Assembly (NCBI GenBank): GCA_003162875.1
Contig: PLUT01000229.1
Location: 513 to 35,631 of the forward strand
Direction of reading: 5' to 3'
DNA length: 35,119 nucleotides
DNA from: Granulicella sp.
GTDB taxonomy: Bacteria; Acidobacteriota; Terriglobia; Terriglobales; Acidobacteriaceae
Below the pieces are notes generated by a model. It ran no database searches and was not told where the DNA came from. It saw nothing but the letters and a program-made list of their open reading frames with translations. The position numbers and the translations under genes are program-made. Shown one piece after another: positions 27,436 through 35,119 of the stretch (position 1 is its first letter; the number at the start of each line of letters is the position of its first letter).

Positions 27436-28488
27436 ATGAGAAGCAAGACCCAGACCGACGGCGCTGCAAGAATCGGCATTCATAAGGTGGCATCCCACGC
27501 TCGTGTTTCGATCGCGACCGTATCTCGAACCATCAACCATGTGCCTACTGTAAATCCGGTCCTGGCAGCCCGTGTTTGGAAATCCGTCGCCGAGTTGAAC
27601 TACGTCCCCAACACCCAGGCTCGCGCCCTGGTCTCGGGTAAAAGCAAGCTGTTTGGGCTGATCATTTCAGAGATCACAAATCCGTTCTTTCCGGAGCTTA
27701 TTCAGGAATTCGAGCGGGCTGCTGTCGCCAGAGGGTACGAGATCCTCATTGGCTCCACGAACTACGAGCCGGAAAAAATGGAGTTGTGCGCCCGCCGGAT
27801 GTTGGAGCGGAATGTCGATGGCGTTGCCATTATGACCTTCGGGTTTGAGGAATCGTTGCTTGACCGCTTCGCTGGCGAGGACATTCCAGTGGTCTTCATC
27901 GACGTGACGCCGAGACACCCTCGCAGCAGCAATCTGCAGGTGGACTATCGGGCGGGCATCTATGAAGGGGTTCAGCATCTGGCTGTTCTGGGGCACCGGA
28001 AGATTGGATTTATCAGCGGTCCTCTCCGGCTGGGCTCGGCCGAAACCCGAAAGTTGGCGTTTCTCGATTGCCTCCGTTGCGCCGGCATCAAACCGCAATC
28101 TGCGTGGCTCGTAGAGGGCGATCACACACTCGACGGCGGTCGCGACGCCATGCAGCGCATTCTGCAGCTGCCCGAGTGGCCCACAGCGATTATGTGCTCC
28201 AACGACATGACTGCCATTGGCGTTCAGCACGCTCTGTTTGAAGCCGATTTGAAAGTGCCTGCAGATTTTTCCCTAATCGGGTTCGACGATATTCATCTGG
28301 CCGAATACACGATTCCGCCGCTCACGACCGTCCGCATGTCGTGCAAGGACCTGGCGCAAGGCGCGGTTACCAGCTTGTTGGCGAACATGGAATCCACGCA
28401 AAGTCGGTTTGAGACTAGATCGAAAATCAACACGCGGCTCATCGTCCGCCAAACAACAGGGTTGCCAAAGATGAGCTCAGCGATTTGA
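27436..28488 (+). CDS. LacI family transcriptional regulator
   Basis: N-terminal HTH HKVASHARVSIATVSRTINHVPTVNPVLAARVWKSVAELNYVPNTQARALVSGKSKLFGLIISEITNPFFPEL; periplasmic-binding-like core with GHRKIGFISGP, AIMCSNDMTAIGV, FSLIGFDDIHLAEYTIPPLTTV. Confidence 0.96.
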   Translation: MRSKTQTDGAARIGIHKVASHARVSIATVSRTINHVPTVNPVLAARVWKSVAELNYVPNTQARALVSGKSKLFGLIISEITNPFFPELIQEFERAAVARGYEILIGSTNYEPEKMELCARRMLERNVDGVAIMTFGFEESLLDRFAGEDIPVVFIDVTPRHPRSSNLQVDYRAGIYEGVQHLAVLGHRKIGFISGPLRLGSAETRKLAFLDCLRCAGIKPQSAWLVEGDHTLDGGRDAMQRILQLPEWPTAIMCSNDMTAIGVQHALFEADLKVPADFSLIGFDDIHLAEYTIPPLTTVRMSCKDLAQGAVTSLLANMESTQSRFETRSKINTRLIVRQTTGLPKMSSAI

Positions 28489-28599
28489 CTGCCCGGCCGA
28501 ATCGCCGCAGCAGCTGACCTAAATTCGATCCAATAAGAGCATCGAGCCTCTCATCGGCCTCCAGGTTCCGGGAGTGCTCCAACGAGCAGCTTCCATCTT

Positions 28600-29154
28600 T
28601 TATTCGTCCAGAGAGTATGGCAGCAGGAACCGCCCGATTTGAATCACGCTGCGCTCTCTCGGTGGCCATATCTTGATGGAGACGATCGGAATCGGTTGCG
28701 CGGCCGGATGAGCCGTAATCGTGCCGAGCTCCGCTCCTGTCTCTGCGTTATATATATGGACCAGCAGACCGTCGGGCGATCGCGTCCATCCGACTGCATA
28801 CGCTCCCGATGGAAGCACAATATCGGCACCGATACGCACCGGCGTCTGCGCCAGCAGATAATGAGAGTACTTGCCATTCGCCGCATAGCCTGCGGTGATA
28901 AGCACAACTGCCGCAAACACTCTTCCGCGAGAATCGATCACTCCTGTGGCTGTGCGCAACTCTGTTTCTATACGTTCTTTCTCGACCGTTGCTCGTGCTG
29001 GCAACACAGCTTCCAACTCTGCCGGCGTCGCCGCGCGCCACGCTCTCTTCGAGAGCGCACTCGTGGCTTGGATCGCCTTGGTTTGGGCGGTCATCGAAGT
29101 TGGCAGCACACACAGGCCCGCAAGAAACAGGACGCACGGACGCATGTTCCTCAT
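28600..29154 (-). CDS. Small secreted protein of unknown function
   Basis: 184 aa, signal-like MRNMRPCVLFLAGLCVLPTSMTAQ; ATGA 4-bp overlap with upstream response regulator. Confidence 0.75.
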   Translation of the reverse strand: MRNMRPCVLFLAGLCVLPTSMTAQTKAIQATSALSKRAWRAATPAELEAVLPARATVEKERIETELRTATGVIDSRGRVFAAVVLITAGYAANGKYSHYLLAQTPVRIGADIVLPSGAYAVGWTRSPDGLLVHIYNAETGAELGTITAHPAAQPIPIVSIKIWPPRERSVIQIGRFLLPYSLDE

Positions 29155-29777
29155 CGGTGACTCACTAAGCCACGCTGGATCGCAACGGCCGCGGCATGAG
29201 TCCGATCCGCAACTCCAAGCTTGCCGAGCAGGCTATTGATGTGGGTCTTCACTGTCGCCTCCGAAATGCAAAGATCTGCTGAGATTTCCTTGTTGGCACG
29301 GCCCGCGACAATCCTCTCCAGGACACCCAGTTCCCGTGCCGTGAGTTCCTGCGCACCCACCCGTTCCGCCAGTTTCTCGGCCACCTCAGGAGGAATACGC
29401 AGCCGTCCACTGTGGACCGCATGGATGGTCGTCAGTAGCTCCTCAAGCGGTATACCTTTCAACAGGTAAGCACGCGCACCCGCCTGCAGAGCACGATAGA
29501 TGTCCTCGTCCCCATCGAACGTGGTTAGCACAATGAACCGGGCCTGCGCGAACTCCCCGCGAATGCGGCGAATCGTCTCCACACCGCCCAGCTTCGGCAG
29601 TTGCAGATCGATCAAGGTGACGTCCGGTTGCACCCCACGGAATAACTCCACGGCATCCAGGCCATCACCTACCGAACCCACGACCTCAAGATCGTCCATC
29701 GCCGAGAGCAACGCGACCAGGCCCTGGCGTACAACCTGATGGTCTTCGACCAGCATAATGCGAATCCGTTCTGCCAT
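29151..29777 (-). CDS. NarL/FixJ (LuxR-type) response regulator
   Basis: IRIMLVEDHQVVRQGLVALL, DVTLIDLQLPKLGG, LTTFDGDEDIYRALQAGARAYLLKG, LTARELGVLERIVAGRANKEISADLCISEATVKTHINSLLGKLGVADRTHAAAVAIQRG. Confidence 0.97.
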   Translation of the reverse strand: MAERIRIMLVEDHQVVRQGLVALLSAMDDLEVVGSVGDGLDAVELFRGVQPDVTLIDLQLPKLGGVETIRRIRGEFAQARFIVLTTFDGDEDIYRALQAGARAYLLKGIPLEELLTTIHAVHSGRLRIPPEVAEKLAERVGAQELTARELGVLERIVAGRANKEISADLCISEATVKTHINSLLGKLGVADRTHAAAVAIQRGLVSHR

Positions 29778-29780
29778 GCC

Positions 29781-32660
29781 TTACCTCGCTATCGGAGCTA
29801 TGGGTACACGCAAAGTGACTACGGTTCCATGCCCGGGCCGGCTGACAATTTCGAGCGCGGCGTCGATCATGGAGGCTCTTTCCTGCATCCCCAGCAAACC
29901 GTAGTGTCCTCCCTTGCGGGATGCTTCGTCTAGAGCAAATCCCACACCGTTGTCCTCGATCATGAGCATCAGGGTATCACTCGAATAGTGCAGCTCGACA
30001 GATCCCTCCGTCGCATGAGCGTGATGCTGCAGGTTCGAAAGAGCCTCTTGCGCAATGCGGAGCACCTCTCGTTCTAGCTGAGCATTGAGCGGCCGATACG
30101 CACCGCCCACACGCAATTGAGGAAGGACCCCAGCCCCCGAGTCGCGCTGCACAACCTTCGCAAGACGCGTAGGCAAACTGTCCTGCGAATTGTTGACGCG
30201 CAACTCCCATATGCTTCGCCGCGCCTCTTCCAAACCCTCGGTCACCAACTGCCGTGCGCGTTTCACCTGGTCGATTGCCACGTCAATTTTGCCCCGGCTT
30301 AGCTGTTGTGAGACAAGGTCGAGTTGCAGGGACGTGGCTACAAAGTCCTGGGTCAGCGTATCGTGAATCTCCCGCGCCATTCGATTCCGTTCCGCCAGAA
30401 CGGCACTGAACTCCCGCTGCAGCCGCCGCAGGCGCAGAAGATAGATCCCGGCCAACAACGTCATCAGGACGATGAGATTGAGTGCGATAAACCACCAGCG
30501 GCGGTAAAACGGCGGGACGATCCGGAACTGCAGCTCCGCGCCGGTATCGTTCCATACGCCATCGTTGTTCATCGCCTGAACCTGGAAGCGATACGACCTG
30601 GGCGGCAAGTTTGTGTAGGTTGCGGACCGTCGATTTCCCGCGTCCGTAAAGTCTTTATCGAAGCCCTGCAGCCGAAATCGATACCGTACCTCCGACGGTG
30701 CCGAAAAACTGAGCCCGGCGTACTCCATGGTGAATCGCGCATGACCAAAGGAGATGTCAGAGGGCATGCCGGTCAACTCCTGCGAGTTGTCATCCACGAG
30801 AAACCGTTCGATGACGACTGGCGGCGCAACCGTATTCCAGGGCAGATGCCCTGTATCCGCGATCGCTACGCCGCCGCGCGTGGGAAACCAGAGTTCCCCA
30901 TTCCTCGCAAGCCATGCCATGGAAAGTCCGCCGCCCACAACTTCATCGTTGGGCAGACCATCCGCCAAGCCATAGTGAGCGATTGCCTGGTCTGGCAACG
31001 AGCAACCGTCAGTGCCCGCACATCCATGGAGCACTTTGCCGGAGACACGCTCAATACCGCGATCCATCCGGAGCCACAGAAGATCCAGCTTATCCACGCT
31101 GACTCCCTCGACGGCTCCAGAGCGCCCTTTCTCTTGCGGAAATCCCCCTACCGACAGCAACCGCTGCCCGTCAAAGAGGCTTAAGCCGCCATTCTTCGAT
31201 ACAACCCACAGATCGCCGGCAACGTCCTGTGCCATGGAGGTTATGATCTGTGCTTCCGGCCCATCTTCGATCGTGAAATTGCGTATCTGTCCATCGCGGC
31301 GAACCCGCGTGAGTCCGCCGGACGTGCCAACCCAAAGAACACTCTGTGAGTTAGGCTCCTTTCCTGTCGTGAGCAATAACGATCCGATCATGTCGCCCCC
31401 AAGACCATCGGCTTTCGTCAGGGTATTGATCGTGAACCGTTCCCCAGACCTTCGCACATGGGCGAGACCGTGTCGCGTCCCGGCCCAGACCGAACCATCG
31501 CTATCCGCAGCCAGCGAGCGAACATAGTCGTCCGGCAGTCCATTGGACGAAGTAATCCGTTGAACGAGGCCCCTTTCGTCGACGTAGCTAAGTCCATCCG
31601 GGGTTCCGACCCATAGGCCTCCGTGCGCCCCTGGCGCCAGACACAGAATCACAGAACTGGTAAGCTTGGTTTCCGCTACCGGTTCGTCCAGCACGCCATC
31701 GCGGATGCGGCGCAGGCCCTCATCCCGTGTGCCGACCCAGATCGTCGTATCCATGGTCTGCGCGATGCTGGTAACTGCCTTGTCGGCAAGCCCAGGCTCA
31801 CTCCGGAACTTCAGCCGACGCAGCACATGCAGTCCGGAGGTCTCGGTACCGATCCAATGGTTCCCCTCCGAATCCTGAAAGATCGAAAGCACCGAGTTGC
31901 CGCTTAAAAAGCCGACCGGCATCGCAGTCGTCTGTTCCGGATTCAAGACAAGGAGGCCGGTGTTCATGCCTACCCAGGCCAGCCCCTGACGGTCCACAAC
32001 CACTGTCTGGATGCGCCCTTGAGGCAGTTCGCGCCCTATGCGCCACTCACGCCTGACCCCGGGTCGCATCATTGCCACCGCTGTTACGGAAGAGCTCCAC
32101 GTGACATTGCCCTGCGCCGGAGTCAATCCCAGGCCATCCACCGTCGCCTCGACGTGGCCAGTCGATAGCGCTTGAAAACCTGCCCGTTTCCACTGCGCCC
32201 ACCCGGCAGAGGTCTTCACCGCAATCAAGCCATCGGGGCCTGCCGTGATCGACTCGACGCTGGAGGATGGCAGGTTATCGGCTGTTCCGAACCTGCGGAA
32301 GCGTCCCTGCTGCAGCCGTAGTAACCCATCGGCAGTGCCAATCCAAAGGCCGGCACTGTCCACCGCAAGACAATGAATATCGTCGCTGACAAACGCGGAT
32401 TCGACGGTATGATCGAAGACCCGGAAGGCTACACCATCGAACCGAGCCAATCCTGCCTCGGTCGCAATCCACAGGTAGCCGTCGCGCGTCTGCGCAATGC
32501 TGTGCACGCTGCTTTGCGGAATCCCTTCCTCGGTCGACCACGACTGGTGGCTTAAATAACGGATATCCTGCGCTCCACAAGCGCAGAGCCCGGCCATCAA
32601 CGCGCAACTGACCGCCAGCTTCATCCACTTCAACGGCAAAATGATTGGACAATTTGACAT
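29781..32660 (-). CDS. Two-component sensor histidine kinase with periplasmic reg_prop beta-propellers, Y_Y_Y domain and HisKA_3/HATPase
   Basis: Repeated propeller signatures (SVHSIAQTRDGYLWIATEAGLARFDG; VRSLAADSDGSVWAGTRHGLAHV); YRFRLQGFDKDFTDAGNRRSATYTNLPPRSYRFQVQAMNNDGVWND; one TM; RNRMAREIHDTLTQDFVATSLQL; ALSNLQHHAHA, IEDNGVGF. Confidence 0.95.
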   Translation of the reverse strand: MSNCPIILPLKWMKLAVSCALMAGLCACGAQDIRYLSHQSWSTEEGIPQSSVHSIAQTRDGYLWIATEAGLARFDGVAFRVFDHTVESAFVSDDIHCLAVDSAGLWIGTADGLLRLQQGRFRRFGTADNLPSSSVESITAGPDGLIAVKTSAGWAQWKRAGFQALSTGHVEATVDGLGLTPAQGNVTWSSSVTAVAMMRPGVRREWRIGRELPQGRIQTVVVDRQGLAWVGMNTGLLVLNPEQTTAMPVGFLSGNSVLSIFQDSEGNHWIGTETSGLHVLRRLKFRSEPGLADKAVTSIAQTMDTTIWVGTRDEGLRRIRDGVLDEPVAETKLTSSVILCLAPGAHGGLWVGTPDGLSYVDERGLVQRITSSNGLPDDYVRSLAADSDGSVWAGTRHGLAHVRRSGERFTINTLTKADGLGGDMIGSLLLTTGKEPNSQSVLWVGTSGGLTRVRRDGQIRNFTIEDGPEAQIITSMAQDVAGDLWVVSKNGGLSLFDGQRLLSVGGFPQEKGRSGAVEGVSVDKLDLLWLRMDRGIERVSGKVLHGCAGTDGCSLPDQAIAHYGLADGLPNDEVVGGGLSMAWLARNGELWFPTRGGVAIADTGHLPWNTVAPPVVIERFLVDDNSQELTGMPSDISFGHARFTMEYAGLSFSAPSEVRYRFRLQGFDKDFTDAGNRRSATYTNLPPRSYRFQVQAMNNDGVWNDTGAELQFRIVPPFYRRWWFIALNLIVLMTLLAGIYLLRLRRLQREFSAVLAERNRMAREIHDTLTQDFVATSLQLDLVSQQLSRGKIDVAIDQVKRARQLVTEGLEEARRSIWELRVNNSQDSLPTRLAKVVQRDSGAGVLPQLRVGGAYRPLNAQLEREVLRIAQEALSNLQHHAHATEGSVELHYSSDTLMLMIEDNGVGFALDEASRKGGHYGLLGMQERASMIDAALEIVSRPGHGTVVTLRVPIAPIAR

Positions 32661-32695
32661 CGCTACCTAGTGTCCTGGGTCCAAGGTTCATCAGA

Positions 32696-32707
32696 GAAAA
32701 CGTTGTC
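32696..32707. promoter_or_regulatory. Weak LacI-type operator-like site upstream of sensor kinase
   Basis: gaaaacgttgtc, 10/12 match to gaaaacgtttac, 36 bp upstream of the kinase start. Confidence 0.3.
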
Positions 32708-32728
32708 ATTCTGGACGGAGTCCAGAAT
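32708..32728. repeat. REP-like palindromic hairpin
   Basis: attctggac-gga-gtccagaat, perfect 9-bp stem with 3-nt loop, in a (gt)cattctg...agaatctc context. Confidence 0.5.
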
Positions 32729-32991
32729 CTCAGTGGTTAGTTGCACTTTGGACTACTTCCAAGCCTGTATTCTTCCAGGAACTTCTGACCCACTACACTA
32801 GAGGATCGCCGCCCCACGCAGGGATTGTCTACACCAATGCTCTGACTTATGGCTTGGAGATCCCCCGAGGCAAAAATCAATCTTTTGATGGATGTACGGC
32901 TCCCACGCACTTCTCTAAAGTAGGGGGGCATCGCAACCTGCAAGCTTAATTCCGCGGCGAAACTCGGACGCCATGTTCTTGATTCTTCTGA

Positions 32992-33003
32992 GGAAGCGTT
33001 TTC
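32992..33003 (+). promoter_or_regulatory. Weak LacI/cre-like operator upstream of porin
   Basis: ggaagcgttttc, 10/12 match to gtaaacgttttc, about 40 bp upstream of the 33044 start. Confidence 0.35.
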
Positions 33004-33043
33004 CCGGCCCACCCGACAAATCTTTGCTATCGAGGAATCGTAC

Positions 33044-34561
33044 ATGACCTGGAAGTTTGCCCTCCTCCACGTATCTCTTACTTCGTCCCTGCTGACCGCC
33101 GGCATCGCCCAGTCTCAGACAACGTCTGTACCGGCATCCGCTCCTCCCGCAGTTGCATCTTCATCCAACTTGCCCGTCGCCATCAATGTCTACGAACGCA
33201 ATCGCACAAATACTTACGACTGGTATGCTGACCAACCCTACACCACCACCTATCCTTTTGTAGAGCAGATGCTTCGCGTCAGCGTCTCGCAGAGGATCGA
33301 GCACTTCGACTGGCTGCTCGAACTCTCCTCCGACGATGTCTTTGACGTGCCTACAACCTCGGTTTCTCCCGTCACCGCACAGGGCAGTCTAGGTCTTGGC
33401 GGCAACTACTATGCGGCCAACGCCAACACGCTTCCTGCTGCCGCCTCGTTCAAGCAGGGTTATCTCCGTTATCACGGCGACGGCCCGGACACAACGCTGC
33501 GCCTTGGCCGTTTCGAGTTCTTTGACGGCCTCGAGACGGCGCCGAAGGACACCACGCTCGCATGGCTGCAAACCAACCGTATTGCCCAACGCCTGATCGG
33601 CAACTTCAGCTTCTCCAACGGTCAACGCAGTTTCGACGGCCTCGACGGCCATTACGGCAAGGGTACATGGGACATCACAGCCATGGCCGGCCGCGCTACC
33701 CAAGGCGTCTTCAACATGAACGCGAATCCCGAGATTAATGTCGATCTTCAGTATCTCGCCTATAGCAAGTATCAGTTCAGCCGTCGCTTCCTGTGGCGCG
33801 TCTTTGCCATCGACTTCCATGATGGACGCACCGGCATAGCAAAGACAGACAACCGGCCCCTTGCCGTTCGCCAGGTCGATCATAAGAACATCCGGATAGG
33901 AACCTATGGCGCCGACCTTATCGCCAACATCCCGGTCGGCCCCGGCCAACTCGATGTCCTTTTCTGGGGCGTGCTGCAGAACGGCAACTGGGGTCCGCTT
34001 AGCCAGCACTCCGGGGCCTTCGCTACCGAAGCCGGCTATCGGTTGACCTCAGTGGCTAGCCATCCTTGGCTGCGCGGCGGCTACTTCCGCAGCACCGGCG
34101 ACAACAACAGCTCCGACAGCGTTCACAATACGTTCTTCCAGATCCTTCCAACCGCACGTGCCTATGCACGATTTCCCTTCTATGACCTCATGAATAGCAG
34201 CGATGAGTTCGCTCAGCTCATCGACAAACCCGTCAAGAAGCTCGAGCTCCGCTCCGACCTCCATTTTCTCCAACTCACCTCCAGCAACGACCTCTGGTAT
34301 CAGGGTGGCGGAGCCTACGATACCAAGACCTTTGGCTATGCCGGGCGTCCAGCGGGCGGACATGACAGCCTCGCCACGGTCGCCGACATCAGTTCCGATT
34401 ACCAGGTCGCTCCCGGCTTGGCGCTCAATCTTTACTTCGCTCACAGCTATGGAAAATCGGTGGTTGCCGCAGACTACCCAGCCGGACATTCAGCCAACTT
34501 CGGCTATCTCGAACTGGTCTACAAATGGGGTGTCGCACAACGTGCCTCATCTGCGAAATGA
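33044..34561 (+). CDS. Alginate_exp-type outer-membrane porin family protein
   Basis: Signal-like MTWKFALLHVSLTSSLLTAGIAQS; ERNRTNTYDWYADQPYTTTYPFVEQMLRVSVSQRIEHFDWLLELS, FKQGYLRYHGDGPDTTLRLGRFEFFDGLE, terminal NFGYLELVYKWGVAQ; pattern of alginate export domain barrels. Confidence 0.85.
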   Translation: MTWKFALLHVSLTSSLLTAGIAQSQTTSVPASAPPAVASSSNLPVAINVYERNRTNTYDWYADQPYTTTYPFVEQMLRVSVSQRIEHFDWLLELSSDDVFDVPTTSVSPVTAQGSLGLGGNYYAANANTLPAAASFKQGYLRYHGDGPDTTLRLGRFEFFDGLETAPKDTTLAWLQTNRIAQRLIGNFSFSNGQRSFDGLDGHYGKGTWDITAMAGRATQGVFNMNANPEINVDLQYLAYSKYQFSRRFLWRVFAIDFHDGRTGIAKTDNRPLAVRQVDHKNIRIGTYGADLIANIPVGPGQLDVLFWGVLQNGNWGPLSQHSGAFATEAGYRLTSVASHPWLRGGYFRSTGDNNSSDSVHNTFFQILPTARAYARFPFYDLMNSSDEFAQLIDKPVKKLELRSDLHFLQLTSSNDLWYQGGGAYDTKTFGYAGRPAGGHDSLATVADISSDYQVAPGLALNLYFAHSYGKSVVAADYPAGHSANFGYLELVYKWGVAQRASSAK

Positions 34562-34774
34562 AACCGGACCTGGCGTTCGTTCGGCAAGCAGAAAGCTTCG
34601 GCGGACGCATGGAGCACGCCCAGAAAATCTCCGAGCAGCCCAACGGCCACGCCGAGATTTCGAGGGTTGTGATTCAGCCCAGCGGAGGAAGTGGGTCCGG
34701 CCGCAGTACACAGGGCTCGGAGAATCGGAGCATAGTCCCGGACTCCGACTCCCGCAACACCCGCAGAATCTCCT

Positions 34775-34859
34775 CTTCGCTGTGTCCGCGCTTCCCCGTC
34801 TCCAGGCTCTCCTTTCTCGTTCCAGAGAACCACAGCAGGCTGTCAATCCTCAACTTCAC
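34775..34859 (-). pseudogene. Remnant of IS3-family transposase OrfA N-terminus
   Basis: Minus-strand reading KRGHSEEEILRVLRESESGTM resembles the conserved N-terminus of IS3-type OrfA (..HSEEQIIRVLREAEAG..); similarity stops abruptly and no OrfB is visible. Boundaries approximate. Confidence 0.5.
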
Positions 34860-35046
34860 AGCGGCTTAGTTTTTGGGTTTTGGGTCACAAGTTACAAGCA
34901 CCCCTCATCGGATGATTGCGTCCCTAAGACTCCAACCGCGCGGCGGAGTCATCGACAGTCCCCGCTGCTGCCCCGCAGCCTTTTGCACCCGAGTTCCGAC
35001 TGAAGGCGGAATGAAAAGGCATCCCTGTGAGGAGAAAGAACCGCGG

Positions 35047-35119
35047 CTAATCTGCATCCCTGCCCAGGTTGATGCGCGCATTCCGAACCGCCTCAATGAA
35101 TCTGCGCGCCAGTTCGATG
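35047..35119 (-). CDS. C-terminal end of an unidentified protein entering from the right edge
   Basis: Minus-strand frame open from window edge: IELARRFIEAVRNARINLGRDAD* (TAG at 35047-35049). Confidence 0.45.
   Translation of the reverse strand, partial: IELARRFIEAVRNARINLGRDAD

Noticed and set aside
1-35119. CRISPR arrays, prophage genes, integrases, secondary-metabolite clusters
   Set aside because: No regularly spaced direct repeats, phage structural genes, integrase or NRPS/PKS signatures were recognised.

Overview
The window looks like part of a soil Acidobacteriota-type chromosome, judged from gene content only: large Oar-like TonB receptors, CRTAC1/ASPIC proteins, and an M61 peptidase. 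The left flank (1-7.1 kb) is mostly housekeeping: DUF167, YggS, DUF486, GH28, M61 peptidase, an adenosine-deaminase-family enzyme and tRNA-Phe(GAA). From about 7.2 to 34.6 kb there is an arabinan/arabinoside-utilisation-like locus. It holds a decayed GH43 fragment, a Ricin-type+GH43 lipoprotein, two TPR proteins, a 1298-aa Oar-like TonB receptor, a third TPR protein, and a tight plus-strand operon (CRTAC1 - five-heme cytochrome fused to TPRs - monoheme cytochrome c - second CRTAC1). These are followed by GH51, GH43, a LacI-family regulator, a small secreted protein, a LuxR-type response regulator, a reg_prop hybrid-type sensor kinase and an alginate_exp-type porin. The most notable signal not explained by the ORFs is a LacI-type operator. 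The identical 12-mer GTAAACGTTTTC occurs upstream of both GH43 genes (one shared with lacI) and the GH51 gene. Degenerate versions lie upstream of the TonB receptor, in the TPR/CRTAC1 divergent promoter, and in the kinase/porin divergent region. This suggests that the cytochrome/FG-GAP module belongs to the same regulon as the arabinan hydrolases. Other signals are a 126-bp MITE-like element with 17-bp terminal inverted repeats and TA flanks, terminator hairpins, a REP-like hairpin and an IS3 OrfA remnant. All functional statements are from reading motifs by eye; no database search was run.
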